A stretch of DNA of 10,302 bases from assembly GCA_964393115.1 (NCBI GenBank), contig CAYMST010000172.1:1-10302 (forward strand), read 5' to 3'. The notes below the pieces were generated by a model, which made no database searches, was not told where the DNA came from, and saw only the letters and a list, made by a program, of their open reading frames with translations. A program made the translations under genes and the position numbers. Shown piece by piece: positions 1 to 6,278 of the stretch (position 1 is its first letter; the number at the start of each line of letters is the position of its first letter). Origin of the DNA: CAYMST01 sp964393115 (GTDB lineage: Bacteria; Bacteroidota; Bacteroidia; Cytophagales; Cyclobacteriaceae).

Positions 1-1166
1 CCTATGGAGAGTGACGAAGTCGCTGCCGGTGATGGTGCGTTAATAACATTTATAGCTCGCTGGTTTTCGTGAATGACGAAATCGTCAATTAAACCACCAT
101 TTTTATCACATGCTTGAGCTCTAACTCCAGCACCTCCATCAACTAAATCTGCTTCTTGAATTTCTGGTATGAGGTTTTGTAGTGCCTTGGTAAAGGCACC
201 TTTAGAGAATGACCTATAAAGTTCACCGAGTCCTGTTTTCCAATACTTGGAAGCCACCTTTCTAAATCCTTTCCACTGTAATACTTCACCAAGTTCGTTC
301 ATGTTGACGTTGCTTTTTTTATAGCCTTCTCGAGAAAATGCCAAGACTGCGTTTGGTCCTGCTTCGATGCCACCTTGAATCATCCGGGTAAAGTGAACGC
401 CTAAAAATGGAAAGGCTGGGTCTGGAACCGGGTAAATTAAATTTCTTACTAGATATTCTTTGTTTGGTTTTAGCTTATAATATTCACCTCTAAAGGGGAC
501 AATTTTGGTGTTGATGGACTCATTTTCCCCTAAAGTTTTTTGGGCAATTTTATCTGAATATAGTCCTGCGCAATTTATCAGTAATTTCGTTTCTAGCACC
601 CCTTGAGTGGTATGGACTAATGTGCTTTTTTTATCTGTTTGGATTTCTATAACCTTATTGTTGGTTCTTATGATCCCTTCTAGAGTACTTATTTGCTCAC
701 CTAGAGTGGTAGCAACTGCGGGGTAATCTATGATTCCTGTCTGTGGTACCCAGATCCCATCAATTCCATTTACATATGGCTCTCTTTCTTTGATCTCATC
801 TATACTGATTCTTTTCAAACCTGATAACCCGTTTTCTTCCCCTCTTTTGAGAATCTTATCTAGCGCAGGTAATTCGTTGCGGTTAGTGGCAACGATGAGC
901 TTTCCGCATAAATCAAATGAGATATTATGTTTCTCAGCAAATTCTATGAGCATATGGTAACCCCTGATGCAGTTCTTAGCTTTTAAACTTCCCGGTTTGT
1001 AGTAGATTCCGGAGTGAATGACTCCGCTATTGTTTCCTGTTTGATGTTGTGCGAGCTTTTCTTCTTTTTCAAGAACGCATAATTTTAAACGGGGGTTTGA
1101 GGATAAGATCTGATGAGCTGTGGCTAAGCCTACGATTCCACCTCCAACAATGACGACGTCGAACAT
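1..1166 (-). CDS. lhgO: L-2-hydroxyglutarate oxidase, C-terminus cut by window edge
   Basis: FAD-dependent oxidoreductase of the DAO/LhgO family, which oxidises L-2-hydroxyglutarate to 2-oxoglutarate; in E. coli the electrons pass to the quinone pool. I translated 388 codons from the ATG at 1166 and the frame stays open to the window start. The N-terminus is a dinucleotide-binding fold (VIVGGGIVGLATA, residues 5-17) directly after the Met, which supports this start. Family signatures follow: HSGIYYKPGSLKAKN (51-65), QTGIIDYPAV (142-151), FRGEYYKL (225-232), YPVPDPAFPFLGVHFTR (245-261), GGIEAGPNAVLAF (265-277) and, near the break, NAPSPAATSSLSI (376-388). The family is about 400 residues long, so only some 10-15 residues are missing. 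It is a housekeeping metabolic enzyme with its own likely promoter, and I see no functional link to the upstream envelope genes. Identification is firm. Confidence 0.95.
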   Translation of the reverse strand, partial: MFDVVIVGGGIVGLATAHQILSSNPRLKLCVLEKEEKLAQHQTGNNSGVIHSGIYYKPGSLKAKNCIRGYHMLIEFAEKHNISFDLCGKLIVATNRNELPALDKILKRGEENGLSGLKRISIDEIKEREPYVNGIDGIWVPQTGIIDYPAVATTLGEQISTLEGIIRTNNKVIEIQTDKKSTLVHTTQGVLETKLLINCAGLYSDKIAQKTLGENESINTKIVPFRGEYYKLKPNKEYLVRNLIYPVPDPAFPFLGVHFTRMIQGGIEAGPNAVLAFSREGYKKSNVNMNELGEVLQWKGFRKVASKYWKTGLGELYRSFSKGAFTKALQNLIPEIQEADLVDGGAGVRAQACDKNGGLIDDFVIHENQRAINVINAPSPAATSSLSI

Positions 1167-1183
1167 ATTTTTTGTGTTTGACG

Positions 1184-1213
1184 CGAAATTAGTAAACAGA
1201 AACTTTAGCCAAA
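1184..1213 (-). promoter_or_regulatory. Putative Bacteroidota-type promoter of lhgO
   Basis: On the minus strand a TTTG box (1213-1210) is followed after 18 nt by TAATTTCG (1191-1184), one mismatch from the Bacteroidota -7 consensus TAnnTTTG. The -7 box ends 17 nt before the lhgO ATG, giving a short leader. The 77-nt gap between the transglutaminase-like gene and lhgO is therefore probably a transcription-unit boundary. Prediction is by consensus match only. Confidence 0.45.
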
Positions 1214-1243
1214 AGACTCTATAATCCTTCAGTATATTAATCT

Positions 1244-2644
1244 CTATTCTACAACTCCGAGTTCTGTGCGGTCCGCCTGAGGGATCACAGCACCAATTGG
1301 GGCCCCGAGGTAAGTAGGATCACAAAATGTGAACCGTTTAGTTTTATAGTCAAAATGTTCGCCTTGGACCGGAGGAGGCATATTTACACCAACAGCAACA
1401 TGTTTCGGGAAGGTAACCAATACTGTTTCCAAGCTAGCGAATAGTTCTGTGAGGTAGGCGAAAAAAACGGATCTGTCGTCACAGTCGCTAAAAGGGTAGT
1501 GCAGGAACTCGTCTAGATACATGATCTTTTCCGCTTTGAATTGGTCGAGATCTGATTTGTAGGAAAAGGCATCTTGTACCATTTCCAATAAGAACTGGAC
1601 GCGTTGCTGTTTGGTCATATTTTTGAGTGTAGGCCAGAAGGCTTTGATCAAACTGTTTCGTGTCTCATTTTGTATAGAGGAGTTTGCATAGTTTTCGATT
1701 TTCACTAGTGGGAAATTTGATAACAAGTCAGCGGTATTGACATTGTATACTAGCTTATGTTGTTGGCTACCAATTGTAATTTCGCGGATTCCGGACTTCA
1801 TCGGTAGTTTGATGGATTCATGCGTAAATGAAAACGGATTGTTTTCATCAGTATCTCTGTCCGGGTAGGTGAAAAGGTCTCCTTCAACCTCACCAATCAC
1901 GAAATAGTTGACACTTCCTTCTGTAAAGTAAGAATGATTATACAGTTGTGTGTCGGATCCAAAAATGAGAATAGGTTTGGTATCTACCAAACCTATTTTT
2001 GCAGATAGATAGCTAGACTTCAATATATACCAAACATATGGGGTATGTAGGTTTTTGTCCACAACAGTGTTTTCAATAAATTTTTTGACCAACAGGTAAA
2101 ACCCATAGTCTGGTAAGGCGTACTTCTCTCGAATGTTATTAAGCCTTTTGACTAGAGAGATAATGGGTGTTTTACTCACTCTGACATAAAAGTAGGCTAA
2201 CTCAGTATTGTCCCATTCGTTTTCGATCGTGATAAAAATTTTGTCGGAGTATTTTATGTTTAGATCAATGCCGAAGAAATCTAATTCTGTGCTTAGAAGT
2301 TCCTCTGGATAGTAATTTAGTTTTTCATATTCTGGTGATCTTATTTTTTTCAAGGTTTGACTTTGTTGATTTTTTACCGTGTGTTTTATAAATCTAGGAA
2401 TAGAGTCTGGAGCTTCTGGTTGTAGTTTGGGTTTGAATTCCTTTTTTTCTAAGGGGACTTCTAAGCCAACACTTTTCCAGTTTGATTTGATAAATTCTGC
2501 AAATAACGAGTCGTTTTTGGCTTTAAACGTAAGATATAGCTCTGATTGCATATTCTTAAATGCCTCAAAGTCGTCCTTTATATTTTGTGCTTTCACTGAT
2601 GTGAAGGCTAAAAAAGTAAGTATAACTATGATCTTAGTCTTCAT
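1244..2644 (-). CDS. Exported transglutaminase-like cysteine-triad protein
   Basis: A 466-residue protein with a classic signal peptide (Lys-rich start, hydrophobic core, cleavage likely after VKAQ, residue 20), so it acts in the periplasm or on the surface. Residues about 120-330 are predicted beta-rich with no domain I can name. The C-terminal ~110 residues resemble the transglutaminase-like/papain fold: SDCDDRSVFFAYL (386-398) carries the candidate nucleophile Cys388, PKHVAVGV (413-420) carries His415, and FCDPTYLGAP (440-449) carries Asp442, in the order and spacing of the Cys-His-Asp triad. Bacterial members act as proteases, amidases or crosslinkers; the substrate cannot be read here. 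The ATG lies 2 nt after the stop of the DUF4384 gene, which implies translational coupling and a shared role. It contains a perfect 13-bp palindrome at 1970-1997. The fold call is fairly sure, the activity is not known. Confidence 0.75.
   Translation of the reverse strand: MKTKIIVILTFLAFTSVKAQNIKDDFEAFKNMQSELYLTFKAKNDSLFAEFIKSNWKSVGLEVPLEKKEFKPKLQPEAPDSIPRFIKHTVKNQQSQTLKKIRSPEYEKLNYYPEELLSTELDFFGIDLNIKYSDKIFITIENEWDNTELAYFYVRVSKTPIISLVKRLNNIREKYALPDYGFYLLVKKFIENTVVDKNLHTPYVWYILKSSYLSAKIGLVDTKPILIFGSDTQLYNHSYFTEGSVNYFVIGEVEGDLFTYPDRDTDENNPFSFTHESIKLPMKSGIREITIGSQQHKLVYNVNTADLLSNFPLVKIENYANSSIQNETRNSLIKAFWPTLKNMTKQQRVQFLLEMVQDAFSYKSDLDQFKAEKIMYLDEFLHYPFSDCDDRSVFFAYLTELFASLETVLVTFPKHVAVGVNMPPPVQGEHFDYKTKRFTFCDPTYLGAPIGAVIPQADRTELGVVE
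1970..1997. repeat. Perfect 13-bp inverted repeat inside a coding region
   Basis: AATAGGTTTGGTA (1970-1982), a 2-nt spacer TC, then its exact reverse complement TACCAAACCTATT (1985-1997). It lies in frame within the transglutaminase-like gene, where it encodes the stretch IGLVDTKPI. On the plus strand the right arm runs into TTTTT, which looks like an intrinsic terminator against antisense transcription; on the sense strand no clean U-tract follows. It could instead be an mRNA hairpin or a dimeric protein site. Confidence 0.7.
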
Positions 2645-2646
2645 GA

Positions 2647-4194
2647 TTAAGGCAGGGTAGTTATGGTCAATTTGTTCTCCGCATACTCGAGAAGCTCCGG
2701 TCGACTGCTTTTTAGGCTTCTGGTTTTTTGAACCACTGACCTAAATGTTTCATCTACCATTGTGAATTTCCCAAATGGTATGGTATTGAGCCTTTCAAAA
2801 GGTTCTGATTGAGCATATGCGTATATGTACTCTACACCACAAGGACACGTGGTAATCCATTCAAAAGGGAGTTCTATAGTTCTGTTGGCATTTGATGAAT
2901 TGATCTTAAAGTTATCTACTAACAAAGATTTACGTCCGTCATACCAGACGTTAATAATTCTTATATAAGCAGGTAAGCTGCTTTTTACCATAAGTTTCAT
3001 CTTCTCACCTGTTTTATAACTAATGGCTCCATTACCTTTCCTCGTCATTAAGTCTATGGACATTCCTTCGTCTACTAAGAGTGTTGGGTGATTGACCTCT
3101 TTGTGAATACCTTCTTTCAGACTTTTAATATTAGGCAGATAATTAAGGTCATTCGGTTTTTCAACATGGAAAGAGATAGATTTTAACTTGACAATGTTTA
3201 ACCCCAAGTATACCTTGGTAAGGCTGACATTGATCGTGATCCCGCTATCATTAGGCCAATAGTTGCCAGTCAAAACCATGCTAGTGTCTTCTTGAGCTCC
3301 CAAAAAGTCGATGTTGTTAACAAATACAGATAATTTGTCCTTCAAAAAATGAGAGAGTTCAGAAGCGACCCCCGTAGATTTATAGGTGATGGGGTAAATG
3401 ACCTTTGGAACGGAAGTATTTAGGTATTCTTTGAAATGGTAATTTATGGTGTTGGCCACTTCTTTTATATGCAAGCTTCTTTGATCTGAGTTTGCTTTAA
3501 GCTCTGTTATTTGACGCTTAAACTTGTTAATTCGGCTCACCATTTCACTGGATAGCTCATTCGATAAAATGGAATTAGTAGAAACTAGATTGCTCAAGGC
3601 TTCGCTAGCTTCATGTAAGCTTTCATTGAATAAATTCGAAGAAATATTTTTCTGTAACCAATCAATTTGACCACTTAATTGTGAGGTTAAAATTTTCACT
3701 TGTTTTTTCAGCGATTGATTAAAATCCTTTTTTTTGATAAATGAAAATGCATACCCAATTTGTTTCTTGTGATCAAGATATATTTCCGTTTTGACACCCG
3801 AAGCCTCAAGCTTACTCGATACGATCACATCTTTATTATATATTTCTTCAGATAACCCGTTGGTGTTTTTTAAAGTAGAGGTAGCTACTGATGATATCTT
3901 AATATGTATGGATTCTATGAGCAAAGACTTTGATTTACTCGATAGAGCGTCCTGAATGGTGTTGAGATCGTCGCCTTTATGAAAGTAAAGTGTAGCAAAC
4001 CCAATAAAGTAGTTATTAATGGGGTAAAACTCTTTTCGATGTCGGTATGAAGTCCAAGACGGTTTGTGCTGTTGATTTGAAAATACTTCAATAGGGTGAC
4101 CGCATCTTGAGTTTTCTACAATAGACTCAACTTCTGTAGTGGATGCGGCCCCATTAAAGGGATTCAATAGTAGTATCAGTATAAGTAATCCCAA
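2647..4194 (-). CDS. Exported LPP20-like / DUF4384-type envelope protein
   Basis: About 515 residues in three recognisable parts. Residues ~46-155 resemble LPP20-type domains (KPSW at 45-48, NYFIGFATLYF at 61-71, ending GYAFSFIKK at 147-155). Residues ~160-255 are polar and helical, a probable coiled coil. Residues ~265-345 resemble FlgO-type modules (MVLTGNYWPNDSGITINVSL, 306-325), tentatively. Residues ~378-475 match DUF4384: YKTGEKMKLMVKSSLPAYIR, then NVWYDGRKSLL, then EYIYAYAQSEPF. DUF4384 is commonly fused to caspase domains in other bacteria, and a caspase gene lies three genes upstream. The start is odd: an in-frame TGA (4200-4198) precedes a TTG at 4194, no ATG is available, and the hydrophobic leader GLLILILLL lacks the usual basic N-region. 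An ATG at 4226 in another frame would supply one after a one-base shift. The gene is coupled to the transglutaminase-like gene downstream. Confidence 0.75.
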   Translation of the reverse strand: MGLLILILLLNPFNGAASTTEVESIVENSRCGHPIEVFSNQQHKPSWTSYRHRKEFYPINNYFIGFATLYFHKGDDLNTIQDALSSKSKSLLIESIHIKISSVATSTLKNTNGLSEEIYNKDVIVSSKLEASGVKTEIYLDHKKQIGYAFSFIKKKDFNQSLKKQVKILTSQLSGQIDWLQKNISSNLFNESLHEASEALSNLVSTNSILSNELSSEMVSRINKFKRQITELKANSDQRSLHIKEVANTINYHFKEYLNTSVPKVIYPITYKSTGVASELSHFLKDKLSVFVNNIDFLGAQEDTSMVLTGNYWPNDSGITINVSLTKVYLGLNIVKLKSISFHVEKPNDLNYLPNIKSLKEGIHKEVNHPTLLVDEGMSIDLMTRKGNGAISYKTGEKMKLMVKSSLPAYIRIINVWYDGRKSLLVDNFKINSSNANRTIELPFEWITTCPCGVEYIYAYAQSEPFERLNTIPFGKFTMVDETFRSVVQKTRSLKSSRPELLEYAENKLTITTLP

Positions 4195-4226
4195 AGTTCA
4201 ATTGTCTTGGTGTGAAAATAGCTCAT
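4192..4226 (-). other. Ambiguous start region: TTG start or one-base frameshift
   Basis: The DUF4384 frame can only begin at TTG (4194-4192), right after TGA ACT. An ATG at 4226-4224 opens a different frame (MSYFHTKTIELW...) that stops within 16 codons. The two frames differ by one missing base: one extra T in the CTTTGGG run near 4194 would join MSYFHTKTIE to the hydrophobic core LLGLLILILLL and make a complete signal peptide with a lysine in its N-region. No clear Shine-Dalgarno precedes either start. Confidence 0.55.
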
Positions 4227-4236
4227 ATTATAAAGA

Positions 4237-4890
4237 TTACTTCAGTCCAAGAATTTTGTCTAATTCTTCTTCGTTGTCCTTTAGTTTGTTTTTTAACTCC
4301 CGTTTTACCACGTTCTTAGCTGCTATCTTGGCGTTAACTAATTCATACATAATAGTATATCTATACTCGAACAAGTTATCAATTTGTCGGTACATAACGA
4401 TTACGGGTTTTATAGGACCGAGTTCTGACTGAATTAGGGTTTTGCTACTAGAGAGAAACTCATCGATAGTTTCTACTTCAGTTGCCGAGAGCTGCGTGCT
4501 TGCTTTATTACTAGATACCAATGCAGAGACCTGACTTTGTACTACTCCAGCAAGTAAAGCACGTGTATTGTCTAAGGCATTGGCCTGCGCTACTCCTTCC
4601 GATCCTGCTCTTGAGCTACCTGTCGCGGATAAATATTTAGCCGAGCCATTTTCATCCTTGAGGACTGTTAAGACCATGGCTTCTTCAATTTGATTTTCGA
4701 TTGGTAAGCTACCTGGAAGATTACTGAAACCTTGTTTCTTCCATTTTTTAGCTTCCTTTCTCGCCGTTTTTATGGGCTTACCTCGTTCAATTGATTTTTC
4801 TGCTTTTCTGATAGTAGTTTGCCCATATGTCATGCATGACAAGAGCATGAGACCCGATAAGCTTAGAAATTTTCCAATGTTCATTTTCAT
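4237..4890 (-). CDS. LPP20-like exported envelope protein
   Basis: A 217-residue protein with an N-terminal export signal: KMNIGK followed by a hydrophobic core ending LLSC (Cys19) and YGQ (22-24). It may be a lipoprotein anchored at Cys19, although Leu at -2 is a poor lipobox residue, or be cut after YGQ as a soluble protein. The mature part has the order I associate with Bacteroidota LPP20-family proteins: ARKEAKKWKKQGF then LPGSLPIENQIE (43-69), a glycine/alanine patch GSEGVAQANALDNTRALLAG (96-115), VQSQVSALV (117-125), a helix ending SSSKTLIQSELG (147-158), and VIVMYRQ then EYRYTIMYE (163-183). The C-terminus (187-217) is strongly charged and helical. It shares family resemblance with the N-terminal part of the next gene, 42 nt downstream. 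Family role is structural or unknown; no enzymatic residues are evident. Confidence 0.7.
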   Translation of the reverse strand: MKMNIGKFLSLSGLMLLSCMTYGQTTIRKAEKSIERGKPIKTARKEAKKWKKQGFSNLPGSLPIENQIEEAMVLTVLKDENGSAKYLSATGSSRAGSEGVAQANALDNTRALLAGVVQSQVSALVSSNKASTQLSATEVETIDEFLSSSKTLIQSELGPIKPVIVMYRQIDNLFEYRYTIMYELVNAKIAAKNVVKRELKNKLKDNEEELDKILGLK

Positions 4891-4920
4891 CTTTTTATTC
4901 CTAACTAAAAATTAAAATGG

Positions 4921-4928
4921 TAAAGTAT
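4921..4928 (-). promoter_or_regulatory. ATACTTTA box 30 nt before the LPP20-like gene
   Basis: ATACTTTA on the minus strand, separated by exactly 30 nt from the ATG at 4890. The same octamer lies exactly 30 nt before the sigma-factor ATG (6047-6040). It resembles a -10-type element with partial match to TAnnTTTG. No convincing shared -33/-35 box was found upstream, so a common promoter is only a suggestion. Confidence 0.3.
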
Positions 4929-4973
4929 GGTGTGTTTAGTAATTTATTAGCGTTTAGGATATCATTTCATAAC

Positions 4974-5354
4974 CTATTTAGTGCTGTCTTGATTATATAT
5001 ATTGTAGCTAGCACTGTCCGCAAAATTAGGAGCATTCTCTTTTTTTAGCTGCAAAGGCTTGGCAACAGGAGTTTCCTGACTCGCATTTGGTTGTTTTGTA
5101 AAGAAAAACACACCAACAATTAATGCTATCGAGGCCGCAAGTCCTATAAAGTACCTTGTTTTTTGTTGCTTGTTACGGACACTTTCCTCGTGAATTTGAG
5201 CTAATTCCTTTCTCAATTCGGCTTCTCCAAATGCCTTTATACCTTTCGTTATTGCCTCGAAAACCTCTTTTTCCTTGTTAAGATCCAAATCAACATTTTG
5301 ATTAGAATCTTGTTTTAATTCGTCTATAAAGCGATTGAATTCTTCGTTTTTCAT
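4974..5354 (-). CDS. Small single-pass membrane protein, candidate anti-sigma factor
   Basis: A 126-residue protein of unrecognised family. Residues 1-66 are highly charged and helical (cytoplasmic if the usual orientation holds), residues 67-86 (YFIGLAASIALIVGVFFFT) form one transmembrane helix preceded by basic residues RNKQQKTR, and residues 87-126 are a short polar tail that would face the periplasm. This layout, right after an ECF sigma gene (82-nt gap), is that of an anti-sigma factor or a sigma-associated membrane partner. However there is no HxxxCxxC zinc motif, no cysteine at all, and the outer tail is too short for a sensor or a FecR-like domain. The ATG at 5354 is preceded by AGCAGGA, a possible close Shine-Dalgarno. 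The gene is real by context and composition; the anti-sigma role is inference. Confidence 0.65.
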   Translation of the reverse strand: MKNEEFNRFIDELKQDSNQNVDLDLNKEKEVFEAITKGIKAFGEAELRKELAQIHEESVRNKQQKTRYFIGLAASIALIVGVFFFTKQPNASQETPVAKPLQLKKENAPNFADSASYNIYNQDSTK

Positions 5355-5374
5355 TCCTGCTAAATTTTAGTTGT

Positions 5375-5404
5375 ACCAGTGGTTGTTTATGGTTAATCAC
5401 TGGT
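5375..5404. repeat. Short inverted repeat before the membrane-protein gene
   Basis: ACCAGTG (5375-5381) and CACTGGT (5398-5404) are exact reverse complements with a 16-nt loop, in the 82-nt gap between the sigma gene and the membrane-protein gene. It could be an operator or an mRNA-processing hairpin; a 7-bp stem with a long loop is also compatible with chance. Confidence 0.3.
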
Positions 5405-5436
5405 CACTAGGTTTTGTCAACACCATTGAATAAAAA

Positions 5437-6009
5437 TTATAAAGAAAAGTTGTTAAGAAGTGTTTCTCCATATTTATCCTGGATGGTATTTCTAAGGTTT
5501 TTCAGACATCTGTATTTCTTTTCTCTTACTACTTGTTCAGAGTTGTAGCCTAGTCTCTGTGCTATGTGTTGATTATCAAGCATTTCAAAATAAGAGAGTA
5601 ACAAGATGTCTTTACAGTTTTTCCCTTGACCGGACATTAAGTCGACAACTTTTTTTACCAGTTCGTTTTGTGAGTAACCAGCTAGTTCAAAATCTAACTC
5701 CTCTGCCTGAGCATCTTCATGGTCCGAAATATCCATGAAGGCTTTATGTTTTTGTAGCTTTCTCAACCAAATACGTTTTCCTATGCCGTAGAGATAAGTA
5801 GATATTGAGGAAGTCAACTCGAAGGTCTCTTTCACAATGTTATTATAAAAAACAACGAAGGACTCTTGAAATACATCTTGGGCATCATCTTCATCACCAG
5901 AATTCCTCAAAACCATTTTTTTTATGGTTGGGAAATACTTATTGTAACATATCTCTAGTGATTTCCGGTTTCCATTTCTTATGCTTTCAATAATCTGGAC
6001 GTCTGTCAT
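5437..6009 (-). CDS. ECF-type RNA polymerase sigma factor
   Basis: A 190-residue sigma-70 family protein of the extracytoplasmic-function class, made only of regions 2 and 4. Region 2 spans about residues 15-90, with the helix DAQDVFQESFVVFYNN (42-57) that contacts core polymerase and STYLYGIGKRIWLRKLQ (70-86) for -10 recognition. Region 4 spans about 131-176: KDILLLSYFEMLDNQHIAQR, then an HTH recognition helix around NSEQVVREKKYRCLKNLR (156-173). The linker (90-130) is acidic. Length is normal for the family. It is followed by a single-pass membrane protein, the usual position of a sigma antagonist, and then by envelope genes that are natural candidates for its regulon. A large inverted repeat lies 52 nt upstream of its ATG. 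The family call is firm; its signal is unknown. Confidence 0.92.
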   Translation of the reverse strand: MTDVQIIESIRNGNRKSLEICYNKYFPTIKKMVLRNSGDEDDAQDVFQESFVVFYNNIVKETFELTSSISTYLYGIGKRIWLRKLQKHKAFMDISDHEDAQAEELDFELAGYSQNELVKKVVDLMSGQGKNCKDILLLSYFEMLDNQHIAQRLGYNSEQVVREKKYRCLKNLRNTIQDKYGETLLNNFSL

Positions 6010-6039
6010 TGTTTAACTGGTATAAATAGGAAATACCAC

Positions 6040-6047
6040 TAAAGTAT
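6040..6047 (-). promoter_or_regulatory. ATACTTTA box 30 nt before the sigma gene
   Basis: Same octamer and same 30-nt distance to the start codon as in front of the LPP20-like gene. It could be the -10 part of an autoregulated ECF promoter. The candidate -35 position would overlap the edge of the inverted repeat, which would allow steric control. Weak evidence, based on two sites. Confidence 0.3.
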
Positions 6048-6060
6048 TGCCTTTGAGGAC

Positions 6061-6115
6061 ATTTTGGAATTTTATGTTCTATTTCTAATTTTTGAAATAG
6101 AACATTTTCCAAAAT
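6061..6115. repeat. Two-tier inverted repeat upstream of the sigma gene
   Basis: Inner arms TGTTCTATTTC (6075-6085) and GAAATAGAACA (6094-6104) are perfectly complementary over 11 bp with an 8-nt AT loop. Outer arms ATTTTGGAA (6061-6069) and TTCCAAAAT (6107-6115) add 9 bp, separated from the inner stem by 5 nt on one side and 2 nt on the other. It sits 52 nt before the sigma ATG. It may be an operator for a dimeric regulator, a 5' mRNA stabilising hairpin, or a weak terminator for the caspase transcript; no U-tract follows on the minus strand, so terminator is the least likely. Confidence 0.7.
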
Positions 6116-6117
6116 TA
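6110..6117 (-). promoter_or_regulatory. TAATTTTG -7 box overlapping the inverted repeat
   Basis: TAATTTTG on the minus strand matches the Bacteroidota -7 consensus TAnnTTTG exactly and partly overlaps the outer arm of the inverted repeat. Transcription from it would begin near 6104, exactly at the inner stem, so the hairpin would cap the 5' end of a ~95-nt sigma leader. No good TTTG box is seen at the expected distance upstream, which lowers confidence. Confidence 0.35.
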
Positions 6118-6278
6118 CCTTGAAAACATATATTAAATATTGCTATACTACAATAATCAAGTGCTTTGTACAAACCAGCTATTAAACTTCATAGAGATCA
6201 GTTGCTTCCTTTTGAGTTATAGGTTTTCTTGAACAACTAAGAGATAGATATTTCTGACTACCTGGACTAATGAATGGT

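Larger units (their letters stand above)
6010..6278 (-). other. Gene-free leader between caspase and sigma genes
   Basis: 269 nt, very AT-rich, with no credible coding sequence on either strand. It holds the inverted repeat at 6061-6115, a TAATTTTG box and an ATACTTTA box, described separately. The stretch 6118-6278 shows nothing else that I recognise; no clear intrinsic terminator follows the caspase stop. Confidence 0.6.

Noticed and set aside
182..199. 7-bp hairpin GTGCCTT/AAGGCAC inside lhgO
   Set aside because: A 7-bp stem is expected several times by chance in 10 kb, and it lies in conserved coding sequence.
730..960. Plus-strand open frame of 76 codons
   Set aside because: It lies entirely inside lhgO, whose protein is clearly conserved on the other strand; no family resemblance or start signal.
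2379..2660. Plus-strand open frame of 93 codons
   Set aside because: Antisense to the signal peptide and N-terminal part of the transglutaminase-like gene; composition is that of a reverse-strand shadow.
4139..4432. Plus-strand open frame of 97 codons across the start of the DUF4384 gene
   Set aside because: Overlaps two supported minus-strand genes in antisense and shows no recognisable domain.
6157..6192. Short minus-strand frame (ATG, 12 codons with stop) in the sigma leader
   Set aside because: Too short, no ribosome-binding signal and no leader-peptide feature such as a run of one amino acid.
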